Positions 21,444 to 31,839 of a stretch of 64,000 nt of DNA are shown piece after piece. The stretch spans positions 17,325,884-17,389,883 of the forward strand of contig CM052356.1 in assembly GCA_028551475.1 (NCBI GenBank), written 5' to 3'. The notes under the pieces were generated by a model, which was given only the letters and a program-made list of their open reading frames with translations, was not told the DNA's origin and did not search any database. Source of the stretch: Casuarina equisetifolia. Its lineage: Eukaryota > Streptophyta > Magnoliopsida > Fagales > Casuarinaceae. Within the stretch, counting starts at the first letter, position 1. Each line of letters starts with the position of its first letter. A program made the translations under genes and the position numbers.

Positions 21444-24400
21444 CTAGTAAACTAGTTGGTCCTATATTAGGAAGTACGACTGGATCAACAAGCAGATCGG
21501 GTAATGTAAGTAAATCTAATGAGTTACTAATTGAGGGAGTTAGAAAGAAAGGAAACTTATACTCATAGAAAACAACATCTTAACTCATAAAAAACTTCAT
21601 AGTATTAAGATCATAAACTCGATATCCTTTTTGAAATGAAGGGTATCCCATGAAAATACAAAGAGTTGCATGCTATACAAATATATCCTTGTGATCTAAA
21701 ATGATAAATAGAATCAACATTCAAAGACTCAAAGATGATCCAATGATGGATGATAATCATACAACATCTTAAAAGAAACTATCCAATAGGAGTAATACGT
21801 AGCCTATTGATAAGATATGTCACTACAAGAATGCATTCCCTTTAAAAATGGAAAAAAAAAATGTGAGCCTGGAACATTAAAGCCTGTGTTACATTCAAAA
21901 GATGTCGATGTCTATGTTCCACAACCCCATTTTGTTAAGGCATGTACATGCATGAGCTCTCATGGAGTATCCCACATGAGGCAAGGAAAAAGGTACACTC
22001 AATGGAGAAAAACTCCCCACCATTGTCAGAGCGTATGTGTTTAACCAACTCCCAAATTAAGTGCTAACCATTAGGATAAAAACCTACATAGTAATGAAGA
22101 CATGACTCCTAAAATGAAGTCCATATAGCCCATGAATGATCATTGACTACCATTAAAAAGTAGCGTGATTTATCATGATTTAGGATACGATGTGGACCTT
22201 ATACATCCATATGAATTAAATCAAATATGGAAGATGAAATAGAACATTTCTATGAAAAACAAGAATGTGTTTGTTTTGCCAAAGGGCAAACTAGACATAC
22301 AAAGTTGGATGGTGAGTTAATACACTTTTTCATTATCATAAAATTATTTTTGTGAATCATGTTCAAAAGAATGATGCTATAAAACATATATGTTATACAT
22401 AAAAGAACTAAAGTCATTTCCTATGCTAACATTACACAAAAGTTCCTAAATAGAAAAGAAACATGTTAAAGACTTGACGAAAGAGTATGGGATGGTGGAT
22501 AAAAGAAGTACAAACCCTAATCCTTCCTACCTAATCCGATCATTACCCCAATTGTATGGTCCTAGAACAAGCAATCATAAAAGAATGCAACCATGTAGTT
22601 ATTATCATGACTTAGCTTGGAAACTAAGATAAGATTATATTATAATTTTGTAACATACATGATGTGTTTAAGGTGAAAATTTGAGGTTTATCTAGTAAGT
22701 CCAATAAGTGAAATTAAGCTTTGACTACATTAGGCATGCAAATAGATAACCCAAGTGAAACACATGAAAAATAAGCATATAATTATTGTAAATGACAAAC
22801 AACATGGTTGCCAGCTCCTAAATCTATACTCCATTCATAAAAGTATGGTAAGTGTTGGGGGTTAGGCTTCAAACCTTTAAAATTCACAACAGAGTCACCA
22901 AGGTTCATTCCATTGAAAAAGGACATCATTTTTTGAAACTACTCAAATTACATTACTGATCCAGCAAAATTGGAGTTTGTTAGTCCCATAACATTGTTTA
23001 TAGTAGTAGTGGGTTGAAAAGCTTGGTTTACTAGACCTATAAAGATTGGCTACTACCTAAACAAATTTGGCACATTTTGTTAGAGGAATGGGTTTAACCC
23101 TAGTTGCTACAGAAACATGTTAAACCTATGTGTGCCCTATGGCCCATGACCAACAAATTGGTTCCTAAAGTTGTCCTCTCACCCAATGTGGGTTGACTAC
23201 CCTACAAAGTTCCATGTCTATCCTTATCCTATACTATAGAAAATAAGAGTTTAAGGAAATGCAAGTTCAATTGGTTGCTTAAAGATAGTCTAATTTGCAG
23301 TGAAACGAATCATTTCTTCTAATTTTTCCCTTAGGAATCCAACCTAAAGGGTAGCTAATCAACTAATAACATTTCTCCCTTAAATGCCCTAGCTTATGAC
23401 AATAACTATAAATCAACTTCTACCCATGACCTCCATTTCCCTTGTTGAGTTGATTTCCATAGGACCAATGGTGAAAGAGGTGGAGAATGGCTGCTAAAAG
23501 ATTGGAAAAGGCATAACCAAGGTCAGAAATGTACAAGCTTGGATCATATTGAAGTTTTTATCCTTCAACTTGTTTCATGAGGCCAAAGGCAACATCCAAA
23601 TAAGGCAAATTTTCTCTTACCAAGATATTTGTCCTAAAATTTTGGAAATAATCAAACAATCTATTTAGGTATTTCATCAATATTTTCCTCTATGTCCTCT
23701 CAGTAATTCTCCAGTTAACCTCATAATAGCATCTTCCACATGTGCGTCAAATGGGAGGTTCTTGAATGTCCAATTCTCATAAATCTATCAAATGGGTATA
23801 TTAGTTTGTGGCATTACTCTAAACCTAATTTAGTGCATATATCTCCTACCTAAGGTTGAAAGAATTAGTGTTTAAGATCTTCATATACCTTAATTGAAAA
23901 GCTTTTTAGGTTTTTGCAACCTTACCATTTTGTGAAATAAAACCAACCAAGCATTCATGGACAAATTTCTCAAGCTAAGAGATAATTGTATAGTGGCATT
24001 CATCCTACATTCCAGATCATAGGTCTTTACTTAATGGGCGTGAAAGTGTTCCACTGATAAGGCCAAGTTTTTGCCTAGTTCTTAGCCCATTCTTTTATTG
24101 TTTGCTCCACAAATCATAGTTTACTTCATTCTTATGCAAAGTAGTAAAAAGGATTCCATTTAGAGATTAACTAGAGTGAGAAGAAGTAGGTCTCTAATAG
24201 TTGTTTAAGTTTTGTGTGTAGGGATGGTGGCACCTATTTGCGGGTCACTCTCCATTTTGAAAGAAGAGGATGAATCCAAAAAGAAGGGACATGGCCGTCG
24301 ACTACATGATCTATCGCATTAGGTGGAAGCAAAAATATTGGAGGACATAATTGTAAACTGCTATCATAACTACCTAGTATTTCAAAAATAGTGGTTTTCC

Positions 24401-24698
24401 TCCAACCACCTAGTTTTTCTCGAACACCTAGTTTTTTTCCCATTAGCTAGTATCTCATACGAAAAAAAAAAAAAGGGATCCAATGAAAGCAAGACTAAAA
24501 ACCACCCTTCACCAAAAGGATTTCCACTAAGAAAATGAAAAGCAAAAGCCTCACAAAGGGAAGCTAAATGTCTTGCAAGGAAAGGTTTCAAGGAGAAAAA
24601 TAAAATGAGAAAAGTAAGCTTTATGAAAAAGTAATCTTTACTAATCATTCTCAAGGGTTAATTGAGGAAGTGGAAGAAAAGACTTCAACTCCACAAGT
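21444..24698 (-). pseudogene. Ty1/copia relic, minus strand (gag, PR, IN)
   Basis: Read on the minus strand from the primer-binding site: gag-leader at about 24,690-23,450; a zinc knuckle at about 23,412-23,371 (CX4HX4C retained, first Cys of the pair changed to Tyr); a protease block at about 22,850-22,800 (IDLGAGNHVVC, where D-S/T-G-A is expected); and integrase at about 22,330-21,450 (LIHMDVWGPHR, VVNDHS, SDNGGEF, QNGVVEHRHRHLL). Stops are present throughout. Sequence stops being recognisable at 21,444 against the solo LTR. RT and RNase H are absent or unrecognised. It is not the same family as the minus-strand relics at 11.4-14.3 kb and 16.8-19.5 kb. Confidence 0.8.
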
Positions 24699-24711
24699 GG
24701 CTCTGATACCA
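24699..24711 (-). other. primer-binding site (initiator tRNA-Met type)
   Basis: On the minus strand this reads TGGTATCAGAGCC, the standard plant copia primer-binding site complementary to the 3' end of initiator methionyl tRNA. It lies immediately inside the LTR at 24,715-25,126 and fixes that element's orientation. Confidence 0.85.
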
Positions 24712-24714
24712 TCT

Positions 24715-25126
24715 TAGCTATTGAGTGGAAGCAAGATAAAATAAAATAGGAAAAGGCTATCTGCAACATTTTTGGTTAACAACATAAGAGAGAAACAAAT
24801 GTCCGTAGGCTACTTGCTTTCTATCACAATGCAAAAAGAATACAATAATTTTTTTTCGTACAATTGCAAAAGAATAAAGAACGTGGAAAAAAACTATACA
24901 TATGACCTAAGTGTGGAGGGCCTACTTATAACGGCTATTTAACATTAATATGTATAAAAATAATATAACCAACAACTATCAACGATCATAGTTTTTTTTT
25001 TATCTTTTTGTAACCATTATGTGCCAAATTACCATCTTACCCCCACTTGCAAAATGCCCTAATCACTTAAGGGGAAATGTAACCATAATTACCCAAATGC
25101 CTTTCCTAATCACTCGGCTCCTAACA
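24715..25126 (-). repeat. 5' LTR of the minus-strand copia relic
   Basis: It starts TGTTAGGAGCC at 25,126 on the minus strand and ends a few bases before the primer-binding site at 24,711. Length is about 410 bp. The matching 3' LTR was not found, so the element is truncated at its 3' end. Confidence 0.65.
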
Positions 25127-25785
25127 TAAATAGAAACCATTGAATGGCAAAAGCAACATATTGTATCAATTGATTCAAGTATATATAATAGTAATCAATT
25201 CAAATCTAAATATGAATTAATTACATATCATATTAATTGATTCAATCTACACTATAATAAATATACACAAATTGTAAAGTGAATTAGGCTACTACTTTTA
25301 AGCCATACTCTACCTTATTTAGTAAACTACTAAACGGTATCTTTTTTATTTAAAAATCACAATTACAAGCACTTAGTTATCATAAGATTACAACTTGGGC
25401 TTAATGAAATTTAATAAAGGAACAATCAACAACTATAGTATCAAAAGTATACCCTAATAATTAAAGAATGCTCATAGTAAGCACAATATTGAAGCACAAA
25501 AGGTTTTATACAAACAACAAGATTTATTCTTTAAAATAAAGTGTGTTACTACTTGTAAGAAACAAACTTTTGTAGAATGTTGAATTGCGTTGACATATCA
25601 TATTGTTAGATTTCTCTTTGACTTTGCATTTCTTATCTAATGGAAGACTGTTTCAAAACTAACTTCTCCTATTATAGACTCCCATAGCTCTCAAACAGTA
25701 ACTTTTGTAATCAATAATCTAGGATTCAATCACGGGAAAGTAGGATGAGCAAGGGTTTTAGGAAAGGAAAGAAAAATCTCAACAA
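25127..25785. other. AT-rich sequence, nothing recognised
   Basis: No open frame with known domains, no RNA gene and no clear repeat. It separates the copia LTR from the LINE relic. Confidence 0.4.
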
Positions 25786-26391
25786 TCTAGATGGTATGAT
25801 CTAATTTGGCCTTGTTGCATTAGCAAAAAAATTCATTAGATGCCTAATTTATCAAGATAGACTTTTTGTAGTAACAAAAATTGTTCAATGGCTTACTTTG
25901 ATTAACATATACTATAATTTCTATCACTCTCACATAAAAAATAAAAGTTATCTCTTCTTTTAACATTCATAAACCATGATAATTTTGAAAAATATCACCG
26001 CTTAAAGTGGAATTTAATGTCACATTGGAGACTGGAATGATGAATTGCAATGGATTTTTAAGGCAACTAAAGGAAAGAATTTGTTCTTAAAGTATTATTT
26101 TTAACTTGCATTTATTGTATATGAGTTGAATACAATAGAAGACACTTTAAAAAGAAAAAAAAAACTCACATTCCAATCATGTTAGTAAAAGTCAGAAAAA
26201 CTATATGAGAAAAAAAAATTCTTTAAAAATATAAAATCTTTCGAATGAAAATTTATTGTGTTAGATTTGCAGGTTTTTAAACTCTCCTTTTTTTTAAAAC
26301 TAAAATAACTTTGTAATGCTGAGGTATATCCTTATATTTATATATACTAAATTTTATTTAATCAAGCTTAACAGTCCAACAAAAAAAAAAA
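25786..26391 (+). pseudogene. LINE (L1-type) 3'-end relic
   Basis: It aligns in order with the 3' part of the LINE at 37,612-38,585: the 'GGCATTAGCAAACA' and 'ATTGGATGGC' stretches, 'CATTGGAGGATGGAATGA' and the 3' UTR around GTAATGCTGAGGTAT. It is more diverged than that copy and carries more indels. An A-run at about 26,380-26,391 is its tail, followed directly by segment sequence downstream of ASR-b. The coded region is the zinc-binding RT-associated domain (zf-RVT), here unreadable as protein. Confidence 0.7.
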
Positions 26392-26580
26392 CTCAAAAGA
26401 TACCATTTTATTGCAAACGTCCACTTAACCTTATACACTGCAAGAGAACCAGATAGGACCCATTTAACGGGGACATGAACCCCCATCAGCTTATGTCATT
26501 TGGGGTAGTTATTTATTGGTGACTAACATAACATGAATTAATTAACTTAACCAAGAGAATACACAGTAACAGACAGACAA

Positions 26581-27304
26581 TTAAAAGAGATGGTGGTGGT
26601 GCTTTCCGTGAGCCTCCTCATCTTCTTTCTTCGCCTCTTTCTTCTCGTGATGCTCATGGAACGCAAAGCCAGCAGAACCTACGGCAACTGCTGCTGCAAC
26701 CTCCTCTTCAACCTTGTGCTTGTGAGCATGCTCTGGGTCTTTCTTTGCCTCGTGCTTCTCATGCTGATAAGTCATTGAAACAGGGCAAAAACTTGAAAAA
26801 GACACCGAAAAAGCTATTCACGGATAATTATAGAGGCTGGAAAAATTCGACAGGACCAGATATCACTTCTATGCTACTACTTCACATAAATAACACAAGG
26901 ATTGATTTCTTCTTTTTTATTTTCTATTTTTGGTTTCTCTATATCTAATAGCTTTAAACCTCTCATCAATTAGGGTATCGTACGGGCTACAGATTTTGGT
27001 TTAGGCTGTTTAAGATCCAGAATCGGGTATAGATGGAAAAAGAATGATCTATAAATTATAAGAACTTCAAAACATTATAAAAGTAATCTTAAAGCAAACA
27101 CGTCAAAACAGAAGGGAAGAAAAACGATAGCTAGAAGGGGGGACATACCAGGGCATAAGCTCCAGCAGCAACAGCACCAAGCTCGCCTAGCTGCTCAAGA
27201 TGCTTGTGGTGCTTCTCCTCCTTCTTATGATCAACAGGTTGGTTTCCATCTTCATTGTGGTGGTGGCGGTCGCCTTCTGCCACGGTGGTCGTAGGGTTTG
27301 ACAT
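26581..27304 (-). CDS. ASR: ASR-b: intact ASR (ABA/stress/ripening) protein, 112 aa
   Basis: This is the only complete ASR gene in the window. Exon 1 is 27,304-27,149 (52 codons) and exon 2 is 26,763-26,581 (60 codons plus TAA), with a 385-bp intron (GTATGT...CAG). The ATG at 27,304 is the first one after the TATA box 100 bp upstream, and the frame is open across the junction. The protein has a short His-containing N-terminus, then [18 protein letters not shown], an Ala-rich stretch ending [37 protein letters not shown] and the C-terminal KHHHHLF. This is the ABA/WDS domain (PF02496) nearly end to end. Family members are hydrophilic, disordered, zinc- and DNA-binding stress proteins, induced by ABA, drought or sugar and active in nucleus and cytosol. 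The N-terminus is shorter in histidines (RHHHN) than ASR-a and lacks the usual MxEEKHHHH start of many ASRs. Confidence 0.93.
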
Positions 27305-27402
27305 ATGGCTAGAGAAAAAATACGGAACTATTCACCCCAATGTCAATTTCGAAGGTTTCTAAAGGACTTGTGATGAGCGAGGATTGAAATGGGCTTGTTG
27401 AG

Positions 27403-27410
27403 TATTTATA
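27403..27410 (-). promoter_or_regulatory. TATA box of ASR-b
   Basis: TATAAATA on the minus strand, 100 bp before the ATG, giving an expected 5' leader of about 70 nt. The element and its spacing are conserved in the other two ASR copies. Confidence 0.75.
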
Positions 27411-27705
27411 AGAGGCGATGGTGATAAAAAACAAATGAATAAGCCGTCTCGCCGAGAGAAGCTTGTGAAGTCTATTTTTATCTCGTGGCCTACTTTAGGC
27501 ACAAGCCGGGTTTGCATGCAGAATTTTCTCAAGGAATGTGTTTTCTCGATCATTGAAAGGGGAATACTGGAGATTAATTCCCGGGTTCATGTCAGCTTGT
27601 GAAAGGTAGAAATTAAGAACGTTTGATAACCAAGCCATGTTGAAGCAATGAGATATGAAAAGGAATAAAAAACAAACTTACTTGCCTAAAAAGAATAACT
27701 TATCT

Positions 27706-27788
27706 TAGAATAATGCTGGTATATACCTTTAAGTTTTTAGATTATTTTGTTCTTAAATGAATAAACTCACATATTTATTAAAAAAAAA
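27706..27788 (+). mobile_element. ~83-bp A-tailed retroposon in the ASR-b upstream region
   Basis: Absent from the same place in copy 2 (about 15,985-15,995). It is bordered by a 9-bp direct repeat AACTTATCT (27,697-27,705 and 27,789-27,797) and ends in a run of A. This is the signature of an L1-mobilised short insertion, either a SINE or a 5'-truncated LINE. A related tail (GAATAAA-TCACATATTT then A-rich) occurs at about 51,055-51,090. Confidence 0.65.
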
Positions 27789-27794
27789 AACTTA

Positions 27795-28490
27795 TCTCTC
27801 TAGTAATTATGGTCTCAATCTAATCCTCAATGTAGGAACTTTTGCCTTAACGTGATTAGATACCAACAACCGCACAATGATCAAGAAAATGTTATATCTA
27901 AATATGCCTATTTTCGAAAAACATTTCTATACAACAAGTTTGCATCTGTTCAAAAGTTTATAAAATAGAAGATTGAACTTTTTGTTTGTAGGTAGAGTTT
28001 TGCTTTCATGTATAAAATCCAGAAGTAACGGGTTTGTGCATTGCCATCCAACAAATTTGTAGTATTGAAAAGTTTATAAAGAGTAAACCCAAATTTTTTT
28101 TTTTTTGGAGTTAGAGCTTTGGTACCATGAATAAAATTCAAAAGTTACAGTTTTGATCCCATGTATAAAATCTAAGAGTAATGGATCTGTAAATTGCCAT
28201 CCAAGAATTTTGTAGTGTTCAAAGGTTTATAAGTAGCATAGTGGAGATTTACTTCCATGCATAAAAGCCAAAAATAATGTGTTTGTACTCTACCATCTAA
28301 GAAAGTTGTAACGTCCTCAAGTTCATAAATAGTATATTGACCTTTTTTAAGTAGAGTTTTTCATCCATGTATAAAATAGTAATGAGTTTGTTCAAGAAAC
28401 AAAAAGGATGAGGATAGACATAGAAAGATGGAATTTCCTTCAGGTTTAACTTCCTACTTCAGATGATCATTGTTCCGCATGTAGCATGAT
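27795..28490. repeat. Block A, copy 3: ~115-bp minisatellite
   Basis: It has the same monomers as copies 1 and 2, at about 27,931-28,046, 28,047-28,145, 28,198-28,300 and 28,301-28,400. The middle monomer of copy 2 is largely deleted, and a poly-T run (about 28,096-28,107) replaces the (TA)n of copy 2. Flank sequence AGATGATCATTGTT at about 28,460 matches 7,215 and 16,795. Confidence 0.75.
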
Positions 28491-29716
28491 TCAGCGACTC
28501 AAGCCCAAGGTTATATGATTCAGCAATATTCCTTTGATGTGTAAATACACTTGCAACTTCCGTTAGCTTCAAATTCTATTGCTATTAATTTAGGAGAAAT
28601 TATGTCTGCTACAATGTCATAATACGTTTCAACCATTATCGAGGAAATTTAACCTTTAAAAAAAAAAAAAAGAGCCATTAAGCATGCTGAGAGGTACAAT
28701 CAGTCTACGGAAGTATAAAATCTCATCATTTGTAAAGGGCCGGTAGCCGATTATTTAGCTACGGCATGCCGCTTACTTAGATAATACACTGATCATGGAA
28801 CCTGTTATAGTTTAAAAAATAGAATAGAAAGTGACAACATTAGAGATCTTTCTAAATCCAATCAATGGATATCAGGAAAGATCATCCAAATACGAGCGTT
28901 GCATATCTAATCAGCTATTCATAGTTTACGAATGACAAGCTGGAATTTTAGATAATGGCAAATGTCAGTTGAATGTGAAAGCAAGGTAAAGACTGACATC
29001 GGTTACCGGCCTTCTACTTTTTAGTTATTGTGGTTGAATGTGAATGCAAGCTAAAGATTAACATCAGGTACCGGCCTTCCACTTTTTAATTATATCTGTA
29101 AGTTAACCAGATGTAATATTACTAAGAATCGAAGTGGATTCTTATGGTTGGAAATTTTGAAAAATAGTAAATATCATTTTAGACAAAAGAATGTTATAAT
29201 TGAAGCACCCGCGTAATCTCAATCAACTAGAACTGGTTGGAAAAAATATGTACGATATATGGTCAGGATATCTTAGATAGGAAAGAAGGCATAGTTATAA
29301 TGGTTGCATTTTTTGGAAAGAAGCAGCGACAAAACTAAGCGGAATTTTTTTAATGAGTAGGTACAAATTAGACCACCATTTGGAGGACTGAAACAATGGT
29401 CATATTTATTAATTTGAAACATTTTCTTAAATATTTATGTTTTATATAGCAAAGCCAGAGATCCATAGCAGCGTGGTTTTTAAAAGATTAAGAAATGCAA
29501 AACGTTTCCTGTGAGCAAGAAGTGATCACATGGTAACACCTTCCACCGAATCTTCGACCTCAAATTTCTAATTGACAATGAATGGCTAGCTGTTGTGCCA
29601 TACGGTGCCTTTCGCCCATCAATGACGAATTTGTCATGGAATACCCCTATAGCCACATGCAGATAGCAATATAGAAAATTTGATTTAATCAACAAGATCA
29701 ATTTAGCAAGAACGTC
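28491..29716. repeat. Block B, copy 3 of the duplicated segment
   Basis: Non-coding spacer collinear with 10,233-11,395 and 45,356-46,420. It includes the empty site of the copia insertion of copy 1 (about 28,600-28,630) and a tandem pair of the ~65-bp GAATGTGAAAGCAAGG...ACCGGCCTTC unit at about 28,971-29,100. It ends at about 29,716, where copia gag sequence starts. Confidence 0.75.
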
Positions 29717-30420
29717 GCCGAGGTGAGTAGGTTAGTCAAGTTAGAATGCTCTCTAACCCATATTTTTCTAATTCTAAATCTTCTTTCCTGCCTAATAGGA
29801 CAGAATTCATGTAAGTGCCTCAGATTTTTACAAAAATTACATTTGGGGGTAGATCCATCATTCAAATATACTTTTTTTTTTTTTCAAATTCAACTTCATA
29901 CATGTTACTAAAAAAATTGTTTTAAGTTTCTGGTTTGTATCCTATACTAGCCTTGTCATATTTTTTTTTTGTAAACCTATCAGTTTATCCAACATTTCAC
30001 TTCCATTAGTGAATTTTTTTTAACTTATGTATTGTGAAATTTTCAACCATGCATTCTACATTCAGCATGCTTTGATCTCTCTTCTCATTTTCCAATTTAA
30101 TTATTTTCTCCTCCTACCTATCACATTTATCTTTTAATTTTTAATTTTTAATTCTAATGCATTTAGTCTGTCAACTACTTCAGTAAAAGTTTCATGCAAT
30201 TCACTGAAGAGACTACAATCTTCACAATCAATTGAGTTACTCATCTCGTAGTTTTCCATCCCCATGAAATTAGGATATTTAGCTTCTTTAGTTTCTCCAT
30301 CTAAAGACAACTCCTCTTTTTCATGAAATCTTCCTTGGTGAATCGTGGTTTGATCTGTGCCAATTTCCCTAATTGTTGTTACATATTGTGATTGTATTCC
30401 GAGAATGAATCACACGAACA
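29717..30420 (-). pseudogene. Ty1/copia gag relic, minus strand
   Basis: Read on the minus strand from about 30,330: a charged gag stretch (GETKEAKYPNFMGMENYEM, then IDCEDCSLFSELHETF and VVDRLNALELK), then SEMLDKLIGLQKK, then a fully conserved zinc knuckle at about 29,845-29,795 (C-NF-C-KNLR-H-LHEF-C, i.e. CX2CX4HX4C). It is paralogous to the gag parts at 14,170-14,335 and 19,440-19,490, and keeps the zinc knuckle best. Pol is missing: block B sequence follows directly. Confidence 0.75.
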
Positions 30421-31565
30421 CTATCCACACTATTCACATAGGTTTGGAACTTCACTTACTTGAATTGGTTTGTGTGTTGATTAAATCATTATTTTTCCTT
30501 CTAAACCAAGCTAAGATATCCTAAAATCTGCGGCTTGATATTTGCGAGTTTGTTACAAAGATTTGAAACTCATTTGACTCATACAAGACTCACGGGTTTG
30601 AGAAAATGTTTGGGAATATTTTCTTAGTGTGTTGTTCGACGCTTATTGCGATTACATATGCTTTCCACCCTGCTAGAAGCCATCATAATTGTATGCTTAA
30701 ACTCTTATCATATGACAGTGAATAGATTACGTGCAAAAAACTTGTTGTTGAACGATATTATCATTACTTAGAGCTCACGCTACATTGAATGTTTGCTATT
30801 GTTACACGGCTCGAGTGATAAATAATAAATCTTTACTTATCCATGTATGGTCATGAGATGAACTAAAATCATAGCTTGTGTGCTTGAACTCTATACACTC
30901 ACAAGTATCAAGTTGATTTCTTCTATGTTTGTGTGAATCATTTATATCTTTTATCAAACATACTTGATATGTGGTTATTGGTGTAGCTGAAATCACTTTG
31001 ATAGAATCATAAGTAGCTATCCAAGAATCAAGAAAATGGTAACACATGAAGATAACTCATATCATCTTTGTATTGCTAGGTGATAGATATTTGAAATTGT
31101 AATATCTTTAATCAAGCAATTGAAAGGGGATAGAACATAGTTGTATAAATCCATTGAACTTGTTTTCTCTTGAAGAAAGAAAAACTCATTTAACTTGGAT
31201 GTAGAAACTTTTTTTTATTAAGGTTGCATAGAACAATTAGTCACAAGATCCATAGTTATTATGATTGGGGGAAACACCTTAGGTTCTAATGAATTTGTAT
31301 TTGGATAGCATACACATGTAGTGCCTACATGCAAATAGGAATCATTTCAATCTCTTTTGATTAAAACAAGAGCAAATGTAGACTTTGAGTAAGTCAAACC
31401 ATCCCTAAACAAACCATTCTCATAGGTCAATATCTAATTCAGCCCTCTTTCTTAGGTTGTCATAGTACTTACACTTAACATATCCCTTCACCATGATGGT
31501 TAATTATTATATCATCATAGTATTATATTATGTGGATAATATGTGAGCACATATCCATGGGAACC
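30421..31565. other. unassigned sequence
   Basis: Non-coding on both strands with no protein motif I recognise. It lies where the leader and 5' LTR of the minus-strand gag relic would be expected, but no primer-binding site or LTR ends were found. Confidence 0.35.
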
Positions 31566-31686
31566 TGTTGAGTCCCACACCAGTATCAAGAATGGGCGCC
31601 GAGCAGCATATATGAGAGGGGAGTACCTCTCCTTATAACACGTGTTTTAAGGAGGAAAGGGCCCCCGTTCAACATGGTATCAGGCC
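31566..31686 (+). repeat. short LTR (~109 bp) plus primer-binding site
   Basis: 31,566-31,674 starts TGTTGA and ends TTCAACA (inverted ends). It is followed at 31,675 by TGGTATCAGGCC, a near-standard initiator-tRNA-Met primer-binding site. A 109-bp LTR is of TRIM size. No second copy of the LTR was seen downstream, so this is a half element. The copia pol that follows has a different 3' LTR (35,191-35,375), so the two need not belong together. Confidence 0.55.
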
Positions 31687-31839
31687 ACCTATGGGTCCTG
31701 CCTTGGCTTGTGTGAGGACCCCCTTAGTCCCATTTGTGAAGAGAATGCTGCCATGGGTTCCACTTTCAAACACTTGCGAAGAAAATACTACCGTGTACCG
31801 AAGTGGGGTTCCTTAGACCCATTCTCAAGTATGGTTTCT

